Shown piece by piece: positions 1 to 9,291 of a stretch of DNA of 62,042 nt; position 1 is the first letter of the stretch, and the number at the start of each line of letters is the position of its first letter. The DNA comes from Enhydrobacter aerosaccus (lineage in GTDB: Bacteria > Pseudomonadota > Alphaproteobacteria > Reyranellales > Reyranellaceae), in NCBI GenBank assembly GCA_903915535.1, contig CAIWTJ010000215.1, positions 1-62,042 on the forward strand, given 5' to 3'. The notes beneath the pieces were generated by a model. That model was not told where the DNA came from. It searched no databases and was given only the letters and a program-made list of their open reading frames with translations. A program made the translations under genes and the position numbers.

Positions 1-1335
1 GGTCTGGACGTTCACGCAGAGCATGACGCCGAACCAGATCAGGGCCGCGTCGTGGCCGACCACCGGCTCCAGGATCTTCTGCGCGACCGGCGCCAGCATC
101 GGCACGATGATGAAGGCGATCTCGAAGAAGTCGAGGAAGAAAGCCAGGAAGAACACGAACAGGTTGACGACGACCAGGAAGCCCCAGACGCCACCCGGCA
201 GGTTCGACATCAGGTGCTCGACCCAGCGATTGCCGTCGACGCCCTGGAAGGTGATCGAGAAGCAGGTCGCGCCGACCAGGATGAAGGCGACCATCGCGGT
301 GATGCGCATCGTGGCCTGGAACGCCTGCACGATCAGGTCGTGCAGGGCCTTGTCCTGCCAGGCCCGCCAGCACAGCCAGACGATGGCAGCGAACATGATC
401 GTGAAGGCGATCTTGAACGGGATCGACTTGAAGGCGACCAGTCCGATCAGGAAGCCGGCGCCGGCGGCGAGGCAGCCGCCCACGAACATGAGCTTGTCGA
501 ACCTTGTCAGCGGGGCGTTGCGCACGACGGCGAGCACGATCGCGCCGATCGTGCCCATGGCGCCCGCCTCGGTGGGCGTCGCCAGGCCCATCATGATCGT
601 GCCCAGCACGAGGAAGATCAGGATGGCGGCCGGGATGATGCCCCAGGCGCACTTGACCAGCAGCGCCTTGCCGAACAGCGTGCGCGGCACCGGCGGCATC
701 GCCTCCGGCTTCACGATCGAGACGTAGAAGGTGTAGATCGCGAACAGCGCGATCTGCAGCAGCGAGGGCCCCCAGGCGCCGAGATACATGTCGCCGACCG
801 AGCGGCCGAGCTGGTCGGCCAGCACGACCAGCACCAGCGACGGCGGCACGAGCTGCGTGATCGTGCCCGACGCCGCCAGCACGCCCGTGGCGTAGCGCAT
901 GTCGTACTTGTAGCGGATCATGATCGGCAGCGTGATCAGCGCCATGGCGATGACCTGCGCCGCCACCGTGCCGGTGATCGCGCCCAGGATGAAGCCCACG
1001 ATGATCGTCGAGTAGCCGAGGCCGCCGCGGATCGGGCCGAACAGCTGTCCCATCGACTCGAGCATGTCCTCGGCCAGTCCGCATTTCTCCAGGATCGCGC
1101 CCATGAAGGTGAAGAACGGGATGGCGAGCAGCAGCTCGTTGCTCAGGATGTTGCCGAAGACGCGGCCGGGGATGGCCTGCATGAACGGCATCGTGAAGTA
1201 GCCGAAGTCGATCGACAGGAAGCCGAAGAAGAAACCGACCGCCGCCAGCGAGAAGGCGACGGGGTAGCCGATGATCATGAAGACCACGAGGCCGCCGAAC
1301 ATCAGCGGCGGCATCCACTCCAGAGGGATAATCAT
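1..1335 (-). CDS. dctM: TRAP transporter large permease DctM (3' end cut off by window)
   Basis: The frame is open from an ATG at 1335 to base 1, so at least 445 residues are present and the C-terminus lies outside the window. Reading in, there is a chain of long hydrophobic segments with the typical large-subunit stretches, for example GAITGTVAAQ and TPTEAGAMG. In this family the subunit forms the sodium-driven membrane channel that moves a carboxylate-type solute delivered by a periplasmic DctP protein. The start overlaps the dctQ stop (ATGA), so the two are translationally coupled. No dctP is visible on this side; it may lie beyond the left edge. The substrate cannot be told. Confidence 0.93.
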   Translation of the reverse strand, partial: MIIPLEWMPPLMFGGLVVFMIIGYPVAFSLAAVGFFFGFLSIDFGYFTMPFMQAIPGRVFGNILSNELLLAIPFFTFMGAILEKCGLAEDMLESMGQLFGPIRGGLGYSTIIVGFILGAITGTVAAQVIAMALITLPIMIRYKYDMRYATGVLAASGTITQLVPPSLVLVVLADQLGRSVGDMYLGAWGPSLLQIALFAIYTFYVSIVKPEAMPPVPRTLFGKALLVKCAWGIIPAAILIFLVLGTIMMGLATPTEAGAMGTIGAIVLAVVRNAPLTRFDKLMFVGGCLAAGAGFLIGLVAFKSIPFKIAFTIMFAAIVWLCWRAWQDKALHDLIVQAFQATMRITAMVAFILVGATCFSITFQGVDGNRWVEHLMSNLPGGVWGFLVVVNLFVFFLAFFLDFFEIAFIIVPMLAPVAQKILEPVVGHDAALIWFGVMLCVNVQT

Positions 1336-1877
1336 TGCGTCGGCCTCTCGTAGTGCGCCTCGAGACTGTCGACGGGGTAGTCGTTCAGGAAGGCCACGCG
1401 CTTGATCAACTCGCTGAGGCCCTGGAGCGCCACGAGCCCGAAGCCCAGCGGCAGCACCAGCTTGATCGGCCAGCGCAGCAGGCCGCCCGCGTTCGAGGAG
1501 TGCTCATTCACGTTGTAGGCCTGCATGAAGAACGGCCAGGAGAGCCATGCCAGGATGGCGCATGTCGGCAGCAGGAAGAAGATCGTGCCCAGGATGTCGA
1601 CCCAGAGCTGGCCGCGGCGGCTCAGCGTCATGTAGAACAGGTCGACGCGCACATGCTCGTTGCGCTTCAGCGTGTAGGACGCGCCGAACATCACGATGAC
1701 GGCGAACATGTACCATTGCACTTCGAGCCAGGCGTTGGAGCTCTGGTCGTAGGCATAGCGGACCATGGCGTTGCCGCCGCTGACGATGCACGCCAGCAGG
1801 ACGAGCCAGTTGCAGACCACCCCGATCTTCTCGTTGATCGCGTCGATGGCCGTGCTGAACGACAGCAAAAGGCGCAT
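1332..1877 (-). CDS. dctQ: TRAP transporter small permease DctQ
   Basis: A 181-residue protein starting MRLLLSF. This start is preferred over in-frame codons further upstream because GGGGAG lies five bases before it. The chain has four hydrophobic segments (near residues 18-36, 53-68, 88-108 and 128-148) and the conserved middle EVQWYMFAVIVMFGASYTL followed by HVRVDLFY, which mark the DctQ subunit. It scaffolds the large permease DctM, whose start codon overlaps its stop. It sits 117 bases downstream of bpt on the same strand, with an inverted repeat between that may separate the two transcripts. Confidence 0.93.
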   Translation of the reverse strand: MRLLLSFSTAIDAINEKIGVVCNWLVLLACIVSGGNAMVRYAYDQSSNAWLEVQWYMFAVIVMFGASYTLKRNEHVRVDLFYMTLSRRGQLWVDILGTIFFLLPTCAILAWLSWPFFMQAYNVNEHSSNAGGLLRWPIKLVLPLGFGLVALQGLSELIKRVAFLNDYPVDSLEAHYERPTQ

Positions 1878-1960
1878 TCGTCTCCCCAAATCGCGAGTTC
1901 TTGTGGTTTTACGGCACGCCCGCTCTCGCCGCGGGCATGGTTTCATAACGTGATCTGCGA

Positions 1961-1979
1961 AACGGCGCTAGCGTCCGTT
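1961..1979 (-). terminator. Inverted repeat between bpt and dctQ, terminator-like
   Basis: On the minus strand AACGG and CCGTT flank the self-complementary CGCTAGCG, with one unpaired base, giving a compact GC-rich hairpin 15 bases after the bpt stop. It is followed by only a short T run (CGTTTCG), so termination is likely weak. It could equally be an operator for the dctQM genes. Confidence 0.35.
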
Positions 1980-1994
1980 CAGCGGCATTTTTGC

Positions 1995-2729
1995 CTACTC
2001 CGTAGGCAGTTCGGTCCAGCCTTCGGGGCCGAAGAACTCGAGCGGCCGGAAGGCGCGCTTGTAGGCCATCTTGGAGGAATCGGCGATCCAGTAGCCGAGA
2101 TAGACGTAGGGCAGGCCGCGTTTGGCGGCCGCCTCGGCCAGCCACAGGATCATGTAGGTGCCGAGCCCGCGCCGCGGGTCCTGGGGATCGAAGAAGCTGT
2201 AGACCGCGGAGACGCCGCTCGACAGCCAGTCGACCAGGCAGGCGCCAACCAGCCGTCCATCGGCCGAGTCGTCGCGAAACTCGATGATCGCCGTGTCGAC
2301 AGGGCTTTCCTCGACCATGGCGCGGTAGTCGTCGAAATCCATGTCGGCCATGTCGCCGTCGCGATGGCGCGCCATCACATAGCGTGAGAACAGCGCATAC
2401 TGCTCGCCGGTCGCCAGCGCCTGGACCTCGGTCGCATGAACGTGCTCGTTGCGGCGCTGAATGCGGCGCTGCATGCGGCTGGTATCGAAGTCGCGTACGC
2501 GGATGCGAACCGGCACGCAGGCGCGGCAGCCGTCACACAGCGGCTTATAGACGAAATGGTGCGACCGCCTGAAGCCTGCGTCGGTCAGCGTGTCGTGCTG
2601 GGTGATCGCATCCGGGCCAGACAGCTCGGTCACGAGCTTGGTTTCTAGCCGGTGCGGCAGATACGGACAGCGCATCGCCGGCGTGGTGCGGAAGAATCGC
2701 AGGGTCTGGATGTTCTGGCGGATGAACAT
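1995..2729 (-). CDS. bpt: Aspartate/glutamate leucyltransferase (Bpt)
   Basis: A 244-residue protein, the usual length for Bpt. These enzymes transfer leucine from leucyl-tRNA to N-terminal aspartate or glutamate, creating an N-degron for ClpS/ClpAP. Family marks seen are the N-terminal PCPYLPHR-like element (residues 21-27), the Cys cluster CDGCRACVPVRI (about 65-76), and the C-terminal GNAT-like half with YSFFDP, RGLGTYMILW and YLGYWI. It is cytoplasmic, stands alone, and is read away from the DUF4126-recR-dnaX group on the same strand. The start ATG is the only reasonable one for the conserved N-terminus. Confidence 0.95.
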   Translation of the reverse strand: MFIRQNIQTLRFFRTTPAMRCPYLPHRLETKLVTELSGPDAITQHDTLTDAGFRRSHHFVYKPLCDGCRACVPVRIRVRDFDTSRMQRRIQRRNEHVHATEVQALATGEQYALFSRYVMARHRDGDMADMDFDDYRAMVEESPVDTAIIEFRDDSADGRLVGACLVDWLSSGVSAVYSFFDPQDPRRGLGTYMILWLAEAAAKRGLPYVYLGYWIADSSKMAYKRAFRPLEFFGPEGWTELPTE

Positions 2730-2780
2730 TGCGCCCAGAGTGTAGCGTGTTGCCCCCGATCAGGGGAAGCACAGGATGTG

Positions 2781-3383
2781 TCAGCTGCCCTGGCGGCGCG
2801 CTCTCAACCGGCGGAACGGCAGCAGCGCCAGCCGCACCAGCCTTGGTAGCAGCCAGACGAGTCCGGCGACGAAGAGCGCGAGCAGGCACAGAAATGTGAT
2901 GGGGTGCGTGAGCGCCAGGACGAGGCCGCCGATCGCCAGCGCATCGGTCGCGAGCGAGGCCGCGATGTTGCTGAACGGCTCGGGCGAGGTGTTGATCACC
3001 GCCCGCGAGCCGGTCTTGGCGAGGTGACTGCCGGCCGCGAGGGTGCCGCCCAGCAGCGCCGCGATCACCGCGACTTCGGGGCTCACCTGGTCGGCGGCGC
3101 CAAAGGCCAGCAAGGCGCCGGCGGGTATGCGCACGACGGTGTGCAGCAGGTCGTTCAGGCTGTCGACGTAGGGAATCTTGTCGGCGAGGAAATTGAGCGC
3201 GAACAGCAGTGCGGCCGCGGCCAGGACCGGAAGCCCGCCCAGGACCAGCAGGTCGTGCGGCAAAGCGATGAGCCCCAGCCACTGACCCACGCCCAGCACC
3301 AGCACCGCGGCATAGACATTGAGGCCGCTCGCCCAGCCGGCGCCGAGCGCGATCGCCAGTGCCGCCAGGGTGGTGCTTGCCAT
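2781..3383 (-). CDS. DUF4126-family membrane protein
   Basis: A 200-residue, strongly hydrophobic protein. The pattern GWASGLNVYAAVLVLG near the N-terminus, ADKIPYVDSLNDLLHTVVRIPAGALL in the middle (positions about 67-92) and GSHLAKTGSRAVINTSPEPFSN (about 117-138) match the DUF4126 family of inner-membrane proteins, whose role is not known. There are about five membrane segments and a basic tail (RRLRARRQGS). The start codon directly abuts the recR stop, so it is co-transcribed with recR. The link with recombination may be only positional. Confidence 0.8.
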   Translation of the reverse strand: MASTTLAALAIALGAGWASGLNVYAAVLVLGVGQWLGLIALPHDLLVLGGLPVLAAAALLFALNFLADKIPYVDSLNDLLHTVVRIPAGALLAFGAADQVSPEVAVIAALLGGTLAAGSHLAKTGSRAVINTSPEPFSNIAASLATDALAIGGLVLALTHPITFLCLLALFVAGLVWLLPRLVRLALLPFRRLRARRQGS

Positions 3384-3977
3384 CTAAAGCGCTCGCCGGG
3401 CCTTGAACGCGGTCGCCAAGGTGCCATCGTCGAGCCAGTCGAGCTCGCCGCCGACGGGCACGCCATGCGCCAGGCGCGTGACCGGAATCTCGAGATCGGC
3501 CAGGCGCTCGGCGAGATAGTGCGCCGTGGTCTGGCCGTCGACGGTGGCGTTGGTCGCCACGATCACCTCGCGCACGGCGCCGACCTTGGCGCGTTGCACG
3601 AGGCCCGCGATATTGAGTTCGTCCGGCCCGATGCCGTCGAGGGCGGAGAGCGTGCCGCCCAGCACATGATAGCGGCCGGTGAAGATCTTACCGCGTTCCA
3701 TGGCCCACAGGTCGGCGACATCCTCGACCACGCAGATCAGACCCGCATCGCGCTTGGGATCGCTGCAGATCGAGCAGGGGTCGACGGTATCGAGATTGCC
3801 GCAGGCGCTGCACGGCTTGATCGCAACGGCGGCGTCGGCGAGCGCGGCGCTGAGCGGCTGCATCAGGGTCTCGCGCTTCTTCAGCAGATGCAGCGCCACG
3901 CGGCGTGCCGAGCGCGGCCCGAGGCCGGGCAGGCGGCCCAGCAACTGGATCAGCCGCTCGATCTCGGGACCGATCAT
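3384..3977 (-). CDS. recR: Recombination mediator protein RecR
   Basis: A 197-residue protein of normal RecR length. The order is a helix-hairpin-helix ([17 protein letters not shown], about residues 16-32), a C4 zinc motif (C56, C59, C68, C71), then a Toprim domain from about 80 with VVED and the late [11 protein letters not shown]. With RecF/RecO it loads RecA at gaps. It lies six bases after ybaB and is part of the conserved dnaX-ybaB-recR block, so it probably shares the dnaX transcript. Confidence 0.97.
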   Translation of the reverse strand: MIGPEIERLIQLLGRLPGLGPRSARRVALHLLKKRETLMQPLSAALADAAVAIKPCSACGNLDTVDPCSICSDPKRDAGLICVVEDVADLWAMERGKIFTGRYHVLGGTLSALDGIGPDELNIAGLVQRAKVGAVREVIVATNATVDGQTTAHYLAERLADLEIPVTRLAHGVPVGGELDWLDDGTLATAFKARRAL

Positions 3978-3983
3978 GAGATG

Positions 3984-4313
3984 CTAGAGCTTGAAGCCGG
4001 GCGGCAGCGGCAGGCCGCCGGTGATCGACTTCATCTGCTCCTGCACGGTCGCCTCGACCTTGCCGCGCGCGTCGTTGCAGGCGGCGGCGACCAGGTCTTC
4101 GACCACGCCCTTGTCCTCGGGCTTGAACAGGGAGGAGTCGATCTCGACGCGGCGGGTCTCGTTCTTGCCGTTGACCGTCACCTTCACCAGGCCGGCGCCG
4201 GAGGAACCCACGATCTCCAGCCGCTCGAGCTGGTCCTGCAGCTCCTTCATCTTCTGCTGCATCTGCTGGGCCTGGGCCATCAGCCCGCCGAGATCCTTCA
4301 ACTTGTCGAACAT
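3984..4313 (-). CDS. YbaB/EbfC family nucleoid-associated protein
   Basis: A 109-residue protein with an N-terminal helix rich in Gln, Lys and Glu ([19 protein letters not shown]), the strand pattern [19 protein letters not shown] and the C-terminal [11 protein letters not shown], all diagnostic of YbaB/EbfC. These dimers bind DNA non-specifically. Its start overlaps the last base of the dnaX stop region, as is common for this pair, and recR follows at once. The gene symbol ybaB is customary, but function in alphaproteobacteria is inferred. Confidence 0.95.
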   Translation of the reverse strand: MFDKLKDLGGLMAQAQQMQQKMKELQDQLERLEIVGSSGAGLVKVTVNGKNETRRVEIDSSLFKPEDKGVVEDLVAAACNDARGKVEATVQEQMKSITGGLPLPPGFKL

Positions 4314-6097
4314 CAGAACTCTTCACCTTCCGGTATGTCGCCGTCGTCGGCGGGATATTCCTCGGGCAGGGGGGCCTCGTCGGCGAGTGGCGCGTCGCTC
4401 GCGAGGCCCGCGACCATCGATGTCTGCTCGCTCTTGCGCCGCACCGTCTCGAGCTTGGCTCCGGGGAAGGTCTTGAGGATGGCCTGCACCGTCACGTTGT
4501 TTTCGGCAGCGCTGCGCAGCGCGTCGCCCTTGGCGGATTTCTGCTCCATCAAGGTAGGCTTGCCCGCGGCGGACGAGACCGAGGCGATCCAGCGACGGCC
4601 GGTCCATTGCGACAGCAGAGCGCTGACCTTGGCCGCGAGATCGCCAGGCGCCTGCGCCTCGGGACGGAACTCGATCAGGCCGGGTTCGCACCGTACCTCG
4701 TGGACGTGATGCATCAGGTGATGCACCAGGCGCGGCTCGCGACGCGTCTCGAACAGGGCCACGACCTCGGTGAAGTTCTTGGGCACCGGCTGGGCCGCGG
4801 CGGGCTGGGGCGCGACCGCGTTGGCTGGCTGCGAGGCGAGCCGCGCCGCGGCGCCGCCGCCACCGTTGCCGCGCGGCGCAGGCGCACCACCGTTCGCGCC
4901 GGGAGCCGCGCCATTCTGCAACGCCTTGATCGCGTCGGAAGGCGACGGGAGGTCGGCGACATAGCAAAGCCGGATCAGCGCCATCTCGGCGGCGCGCAGC
5001 GGCGAGGGCGCGGTCAGCGTCTCCTGCAGGCCTTTCATCAGCAGGGTCCAGGCGCGTGTGAGCGACGCCATGGCGAGCTTCTTCGACATCGCAATGCCTT
5101 GGGCCGCATCGGAATCGGCGGTGCTGGCGGCGGCATCGGGCGCCACCTTGAGGCGCGTCACCCAATGCGTGAGCTCGAGCAGGTCCTGCAGGATGACGAC
5201 CGGATCGGCGCCCGAATCGTGCATCTCCCCCAGCGACGCCACCACGGCGGCGGCATCGCCCTTCATCACCTTCTCGAACAGGTCGAGCACGCGGCTGCGG
5301 TCGGCGAGGCCCAGCATGTCGCGCACTTGCGCGGCATCGACCACGCCTCCGCCGTGCGCGATCGCCTGATCGAGCATGGAGAGGCCGTCGCGCACCGAGC
5401 CGTCGGCGGCACGCGCGATCAGCGCCAGCGCCTCGGGCGAGATCTCGACCTTCTCGGTCTCGGAGATTTTCGCGAAGTGCGCGACCAGCACGTCGTGCGG
5501 CACGCGCTTGAGATCGAATCGCTGGCAGCGCGACAGCACCGTCACCGGCACCTTGCGGATTTCCGTGGTCGCGAACAGGAACTTCACATGCGGCGGCGGC
5601 TCTTCCAGCGTCTTCAGCAGCGCGTTGAACGCCTTCTCCGACAGCATGTGCACTTCGTCGATGATGTAGACCTTGTAGCGCGCCGAGACCGGGCGGTAGC
5701 GCACGCCCTCGATCAGCTCGCGCACGTCGTCGATGCCGGTGCGGGAGGCCGCATCCATCTCGATCACGTCGACATGGCGGTCCTCGGAGATGGCCTTGCA
5801 GTTGTCGCAGACACCGCACGGATCGACGGTCGGTCCGCCCTTGCCGTCGGGGCCGACGCAGTTCAGCGCCCGGGCGATGATGCGGGCGGTCGTGGTCTTG
5901 CCGACGCCGCGAACGCCGGTGAGCATGAAGGCGTGCGCGATGCGGCCGGTGGCGATGGCGTTGCGCAGGGTGCGCACCATCGCTTCCTGGCCGACCAGCG
6001 TGGTGAAATCGACGGGGCGGTATTTGCGGGCGAGGACGCGATAGGGAAGGGCTGTGTCGGCTGCTTCGCCAGCGACGTCTTTGGTGGCTTTCGCCAT
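4313..6097 (-). CDS. dnaX: DNA polymerase III subunit gamma/tau
   Basis: A 594-residue clamp-loader ATPase. I start it at [11 protein letters not shown] (6097); the open frame continues upstream but runs into the SRP RNA. Visible are RKYRP, Walker [12 protein letters not shown], four zinc cysteines around [10 protein letters not shown], the Walker B/DExx stretch [10 protein letters not shown], the SRC sensor at [12 protein letters not shown], and a Pro/Ala-rich linker at about residues 400-440 before the tau C-terminal domain. I looked for a slippery A-rich frameshift site that would make a short gamma form and found none. It loads the sliding clamp in replication. Confidence 0.96.
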   Translation of the reverse strand: MAKATKDVAGEAADTALPYRVLARKYRPVDFTTLVGQEAMVRTLRNAIATGRIAHAFMLTGVRGVGKTTTARIIARALNCVGPDGKGGPTVDPCGVCDNCKAISEDRHVDVIEMDAASRTGIDDVRELIEGVRYRPVSARYKVYIIDEVHMLSEKAFNALLKTLEEPPPHVKFLFATTEIRKVPVTVLSRCQRFDLKRVPHDVLVAHFAKISETEKVEISPEALALIARAADGSVRDGLSMLDQAIAHGGGVVDAAQVRDMLGLADRSRVLDLFEKVMKGDAAAVVASLGEMHDSGADPVVILQDLLELTHWVTRLKVAPDAAASTADSDAAQGIAMSKKLAMASLTRAWTLLMKGLQETLTAPSPLRAAEMALIRLCYVADLPSPSDAIKALQNGAAPGANGGAPAPRGNGGGGAAARLASQPANAVAPQPAAAQPVPKNFTEVVALFETRREPRLVHHLMHHVHEVRCEPGLIEFRPEAQAPGDLAAKVSALLSQWTGRRWIASVSSAAGKPTLMEQKSAKGDALRSAAENNVTVQAILKTFPGAKLETVRRKSEQTSMVAGLASDAPLADEAPLPEEYPADDGDIPEGEEF

Positions 6098-6189
6098 GCT
6101 GTCACCCGCTTCCCGCGCCGTGCCCCTTAGAGCCCGGCGGTCATCGCGCCCGGGCGTCCCGGCTTCGCCCGCGGCGCGCGGGAAAGGGT

Positions 6190-6287
6190 CGGGTGAGAGA
6201 CCAGCATGACCCGAAACGAATTCGTTACGGCTGCTTCCTTCCGGATCTGACCGGGTTGGCGACTGCTCCGCCCACACTGGCCCCTCG
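6190..6287 (-). ncRNA. ffs: Signal recognition particle RNA (4.5S, small bacterial type)
   Basis: On the minus strand the invariant SRP apical region GGAAGGAAGCAGCC (about 6244-6231) is preceded by GGTCAGATCC and enclosed by long complementary arms. The outer helix closes with CCAG near 6280 against CTGG near 6204, giving an RNA of roughly 97 bases. It binds Ffh to target nascent membrane proteins. The ends are estimated from helix closure, not mapped. It lies about 93 bases upstream of dnaX, a common position in alphaproteobacteria. Confidence 0.93.
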
Positions 6288-6503
6288 GGGGCGTTATATC
6301 AGGAGTAGGGGCCTCAGGCACAAGGGGAAGAAGCGCGAGATTTGGAGCCGAAATTATCGCGCGATTTCAATTGTCTGCGGCCTATTGGACGACGACCCGC
6401 CCGCGCAACATTATTGCGCACATCGTGACGAGATTGCTGACCGTTGAAGCCGCCTTCGGGTAAGATTCGGACTGTGAACCGAAGCCCGCAATTCTGGGAA
6501 AAT

Positions 6504-7064
6504 ATGACCGTGGTCGGCCCGGTGGGCTCCCTCGCGACAATGCTGGTCTTTGGCCGGGTGACGGGGCTCTTCGACCTCCCGCTTGTCGGTCAGGACGTCT
6601 CGCCGCTGCAGGGCTTCACGATCCTGGCGATCATGTTGTTTCCGGTTGCGGCCTGGTTCTTTGCCGGCGTCCGGCGCGACGTGGCGTTGTCGCAAATCAG
6701 CCGGTCCTGGCCGACCGTTCCCGGTGTCCTTGAACAACGCAGCATCGACCAACGCTCGACACTGAGAGGCAATACCTATGCGATCAGTCTCAGCTACTCC
6801 TACGAGGTCGGCGGCCGGAAATATCATGGCGATCGGCTGGCCTTCGCGCCGTCGCGTCTCGATGCCGGTGCCTTGCTCGATGGACTGCTCGCCAAATATC
6901 CGCCCAACGCCGCCGTCACGGTCCACTACAATCCCATCGATCCAGAGGATTCCGTTCTCGAGACCGATGATGCGCCGGCGCGTCAGCGCATGGGGCGCGT
7001 GATCATGCTGCTGCTGCTGCCGATCGGTCTGGCGCTCCTGCTCATCGTGCGGATGGCCTTTTAG
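6504..7064 (+). CDS. DUF3592-family membrane protein
   Basis: About 186 residues from the ATG at 6504, which has GGGA five bases upstream. TTG at 6444 and GTG at 6474 are in-frame alternatives. Two hydrophobic segments near the N-terminus flank a short loop, then comes an extracytoplasmic-like domain with the DUF3592 pattern WPTVPGVLEQ, YSYEVGGRKYHGDRL and VTVHYNPIDPEDSVLE, and a final membrane helix (IMLLLLPIGLALLLIVRM). The function of the family is unknown. Its stop codon shares four bases with that of the convergent hydrolase gene. Confidence 0.75.
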   Translation: MTVVGPVGSLATMLVFGRVTGLFDLPLVGQDVSPLQGFTILAIMLFPVAAWFFAGVRRDVALSQISRSWPTVPGVLEQRSIDQRSTLRGNTYAISLSYSYEVGGRKYHGDRLAFAPSRLDAGALLDGLLAKYPPNAAVTVHYNPIDPEDSVLETDDAPARQRMGRVIMLLLLPIGLALLLIVRMAF

Positions 7065-7903
7065 AGACCGAGTGCCCGGCTGAGCAGTGCTGTCATCTCC
7101 TGCCACGCCGCAGTGTCGGCGGCCTCATCATATTCGAGATGGTGTCCGAGCAGCGTTCTCGGCCGCTCGCGCAGGCTGCGCGAATTGAAGCTGTGATAGG
7201 CGTTGGGATAGACGACCAGCTTCAGCGGTGCGCCTTCGCCCGTGCGTCTCGTCATCATTGCCTGGCAATCGCGCGCCGGAGTCCAGTCGTCCCGTTCCCC
7301 GATCAGGATGAGGGTAGGTACCGTGAAGGCACCGTCACGATCCGAGCAGCTCGGGTAGTAGGCGACCGCCACCGCGAAATGTCGCTCCAGCTGGGTTTCG
7401 ACTCCCTGGACCGCCACGGCCGAGAGGGCCGCCATGGCGCCTTGCGAGAATCCAACGACGCCGATGCGGTCGGGTTTCACGAATGACAAATTCGCGAGAT
7501 AGTCGAGGCCGCCATAGGCATCCATGACTCTGTCCGGTATGCGTTCGCCTCCGGTGCAGGCTGTCGTCAGTCCGCGTGTGGCGAAGCTGTCGACGATCAA
7601 CGTCACGTAGCCCAGTTCGACGTATCGTGCCGCTGCAGCGTCTTCCCAAACCCCCGGGGATCTTCCATTGCAGCCATGCAGCAGCACGACCGCGGGGAAC
7701 GGCCCGGCACCACCGGGCCGGTAGAGCTCGCCGACGAGATCGTCGCCCTTGCGTCTTTCGACCGTCTCGCTGCGTTCGCGCGCGAGGCGCTCCTGCAGCG
7801 GTGTCGGAGGCACGGTCCCACTCGGAAAATGAACGGTCTCGGCACGAGCCGCGGCGGACGCGAGGATCAGCGCCGCAGCCATCGTGCAGAGGAAGGTCTT
7901 CAT
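7061..7903 (-). CDS. Secreted dienelactone hydrolase-like alpha/beta hydrolase
   Basis: A 280-residue protein with a signal peptide ending near AAARA (residue 21). The alpha/beta hydrolase core shows VVLLHGCNG (oxyanion region), nucleophile elbow GFSQG with Ser153 rather than the Cys of true dienelactone hydrolases, Asp205 in GERDDW and His237 in NAYHSF. It should be a periplasmic esterase or lactonase; the substrate is not evident. The start overlaps the stop of the upstream flavin monooxygenase (ATGA), so both probably act on the same type of compound. Confidence 0.82.
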   Translation of the reverse strand: MKTFLCTMAAALILASAAARAETVHFPSGTVPPTPLQERLARERSETVERRKGDDLVGELYRPGGAGPFPAVVLLHGCNGRSPGVWEDAAAARYVELGYVTLIVDSFATRGLTTACTGGERIPDRVMDAYGGLDYLANLSFVKPDRIGVVGFSQGAMAALSAVAVQGVETQLERHFAVAVAYYPSCSDRDGAFTVPTLILIGERDDWTPARDCQAMMTRRTGEGAPLKLVVYPNAYHSFNSRSLRERPRTLLGHHLEYDEAADTAAWQEMTALLSRALGL

Positions 7904-9195
7904 TTTCCGATGTTCGTCAGTCCGAGATGGTCGCGCAGCATACCCCCGGTGTAGTCCCTGCGAAACAGGCCACGCTCCTGCAGGATCGGCACGACCTGGT
8001 CGGCAAAGGCGTCGAACTGGCCGGGGAAGAAGGGCGGCATGACGTTGAAGCCGTCGGCGGCGCCGGCCTTGAACCAGTCCTCCAGCACATCGGCGATCTG
8101 CGTGGGACTGCCGACCAGCAGCAGGTGGCCGCGCGCGGCGGCGACGCGATGATAGAGCTCGCGCAGGGTGAGTTTGTCGCGCCGCGCCATCTCGATCAGC
8201 AGCGCCGCGCGGCTCTTGAGATGCTCGGTCTCGGGCAGCTCCGGCACCGCTGCGTCGAGCGGATAGACCGACATGTCCGTGCCGAGGCGGTCCGAAAGAA
8301 CGGTGAAGGCTTGCTCCGTGTGGATGCGGCTGTTGAGCTCGGCGAAGATCTCGCGCGCCTCCTTCTCGGTGCGGCCGACGACCGGAAAGACGCCGGGCAT
8401 CACCAGCACGCCTGCGGGATCGCGCCCGAAGCCCGCGACCTGCGCCTTCAGCCCGTCATAGAAGGCCGCCGCCTCGCGCCTGTCGTTCTGCGCCGTGAAC
8501 ACCACGTCGGCGATGCGTGCGGCCAGTGCCTGGCCGGGACCGGAGGAGCCGGCCTGGATCAGCACCGGATGACCCTGCGGCGCGCGCGGCACGTTGAGGC
8601 CGCCGGTCACGGTGAAATATTTTCCGTGGAAGTCGGGCTGGTGCAGGCTGCCTGGCTTCACGAACTTGCCGCTGGTCTTGTCGCCGATGAACGCGTCGGC
8701 GTCCCACGTATCCCACAGCAGCCGGCAGGCCTGTACGAACTCCTCGGCCATGGCGTAGCGCTCTGCGTGTGGCGGATGCGGGCGGCCGAACACGGCGCCT
8801 GATTTGGCATAGGCCGTCGTCACCACGTTCCAGCCCGCGCGACCACCCGAGATATGGTCGAGCGAAGCGAAGCCGCGCGCCACGTGATAGGGCTCGGCGT
8901 AGGTCGTGGACGCCGTGGCCGCGAGGCCGAGATGCTTTGTGCCCATGGCGAGCGCCGACAGGAGCGAGATCGGCTCGAACTTGCCGATGGTCGAAGGGTG
9001 CTCGCTGTAGCCTGTGGCGAACCCGTCGCCCAGGAAGAACATGTCGAACTTCGCGCGCTCGGCGGTGGCGGCGATGTGCTGCATCAGGCCGAGGTTCGGC
9101 CAGCCCTTCGTCTCGGCATCCGGATGCCGCCACCCGGCCACGTGATGCCCGGGCGTCTGCACGAAGACGCCGAGGCGCATTTGCTTGGCACTCAT
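7900..9195 (-). CDS. LLM-class FMN-dependent monooxygenase (NtaA/SnaA/DszA type)
   Basis: A 431-residue luciferase-like TIM-barrel protein. Characteristic are GVFVQTPGHHVAGWRHP near the N-terminus, DMFFLGDG, STTYAEPYHVAR, LDHISGGRAGWNVVTT (about residues 113-128) and PVLIQAGSSGPGQALAAR, which mark the NtaA/SnaA/DszA/SoxA monooxygenases. These use FMNH2 from a partner reductase to attack nitrilotriacetate, sulfones or similar. No flavin reductase gene is next to it. It is translationally coupled to the downstream secreted hydrolase and is divergent from the P-loop gene at 9292. Confidence 0.88.
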   Translation of the reverse strand: MSAKQMRLGVFVQTPGHHVAGWRHPDAETKGWPNLGLMQHIAATAERAKFDMFFLGDGFATGYSEHPSTIGKFEPISLLSALAMGTKHLGLAATASTTYAEPYHVARGFASLDHISGGRAGWNVVTTAYAKSGAVFGRPHPPHAERYAMAEEFVQACRLLWDTWDADAFIGDKTSGKFVKPGSLHQPDFHGKYFTVTGGLNVPRAPQGHPVLIQAGSSGPGQALAARIADVVFTAQNDRREAAAFYDGLKAQVAGFGRDPAGVLVMPGVFPVVGRTEKEAREIFAELNSRIHTEQAFTVLSDRLGTDMSVYPLDAAVPELPETEHLKSRAALLIEMARRDKLTLRELYHRVAAARGHLLLVGSPTQIADVLEDWFKAGAADGFNVMPPFFPGQFDAFADQVVPILQERGLFRRDYTGGMLRDHLGLTNIGK

Positions 9196-9231
9196 GGCGC
9201 TTAATGGCCGACGCTTCAGCTAATACGCAAT

Positions 9232-9278
9232 CGAGAAATTCTCGCGGCTGCAAACGCGGCGAGCAATTGTCGATTGCT
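9232..9278. promoter_or_regulatory. Two palindromes in a divergent promoter region
   Basis: CGAGAAATTCTCG (9232-9244) is a perfect 13-base palindrome with a central A. AGCAAT and ATTGCT (9262-9278) form a second inverted repeat around TGTCG. Both sit between the monooxygenase start (9195, minus) and the P-loop gene start (9292, plus), where an operator is expected. No regulator gene is adjacent. Confidence 0.35.
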
Positions 9279-9291
9279 ATACAATGACTGG

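Noticed and set aside
4313-6097. Programmed frameshift for a short gamma form in dnaX
   Set aside because: No A-rich slippery heptamer was seen in the coding strand; a short form could still arise in other ways.
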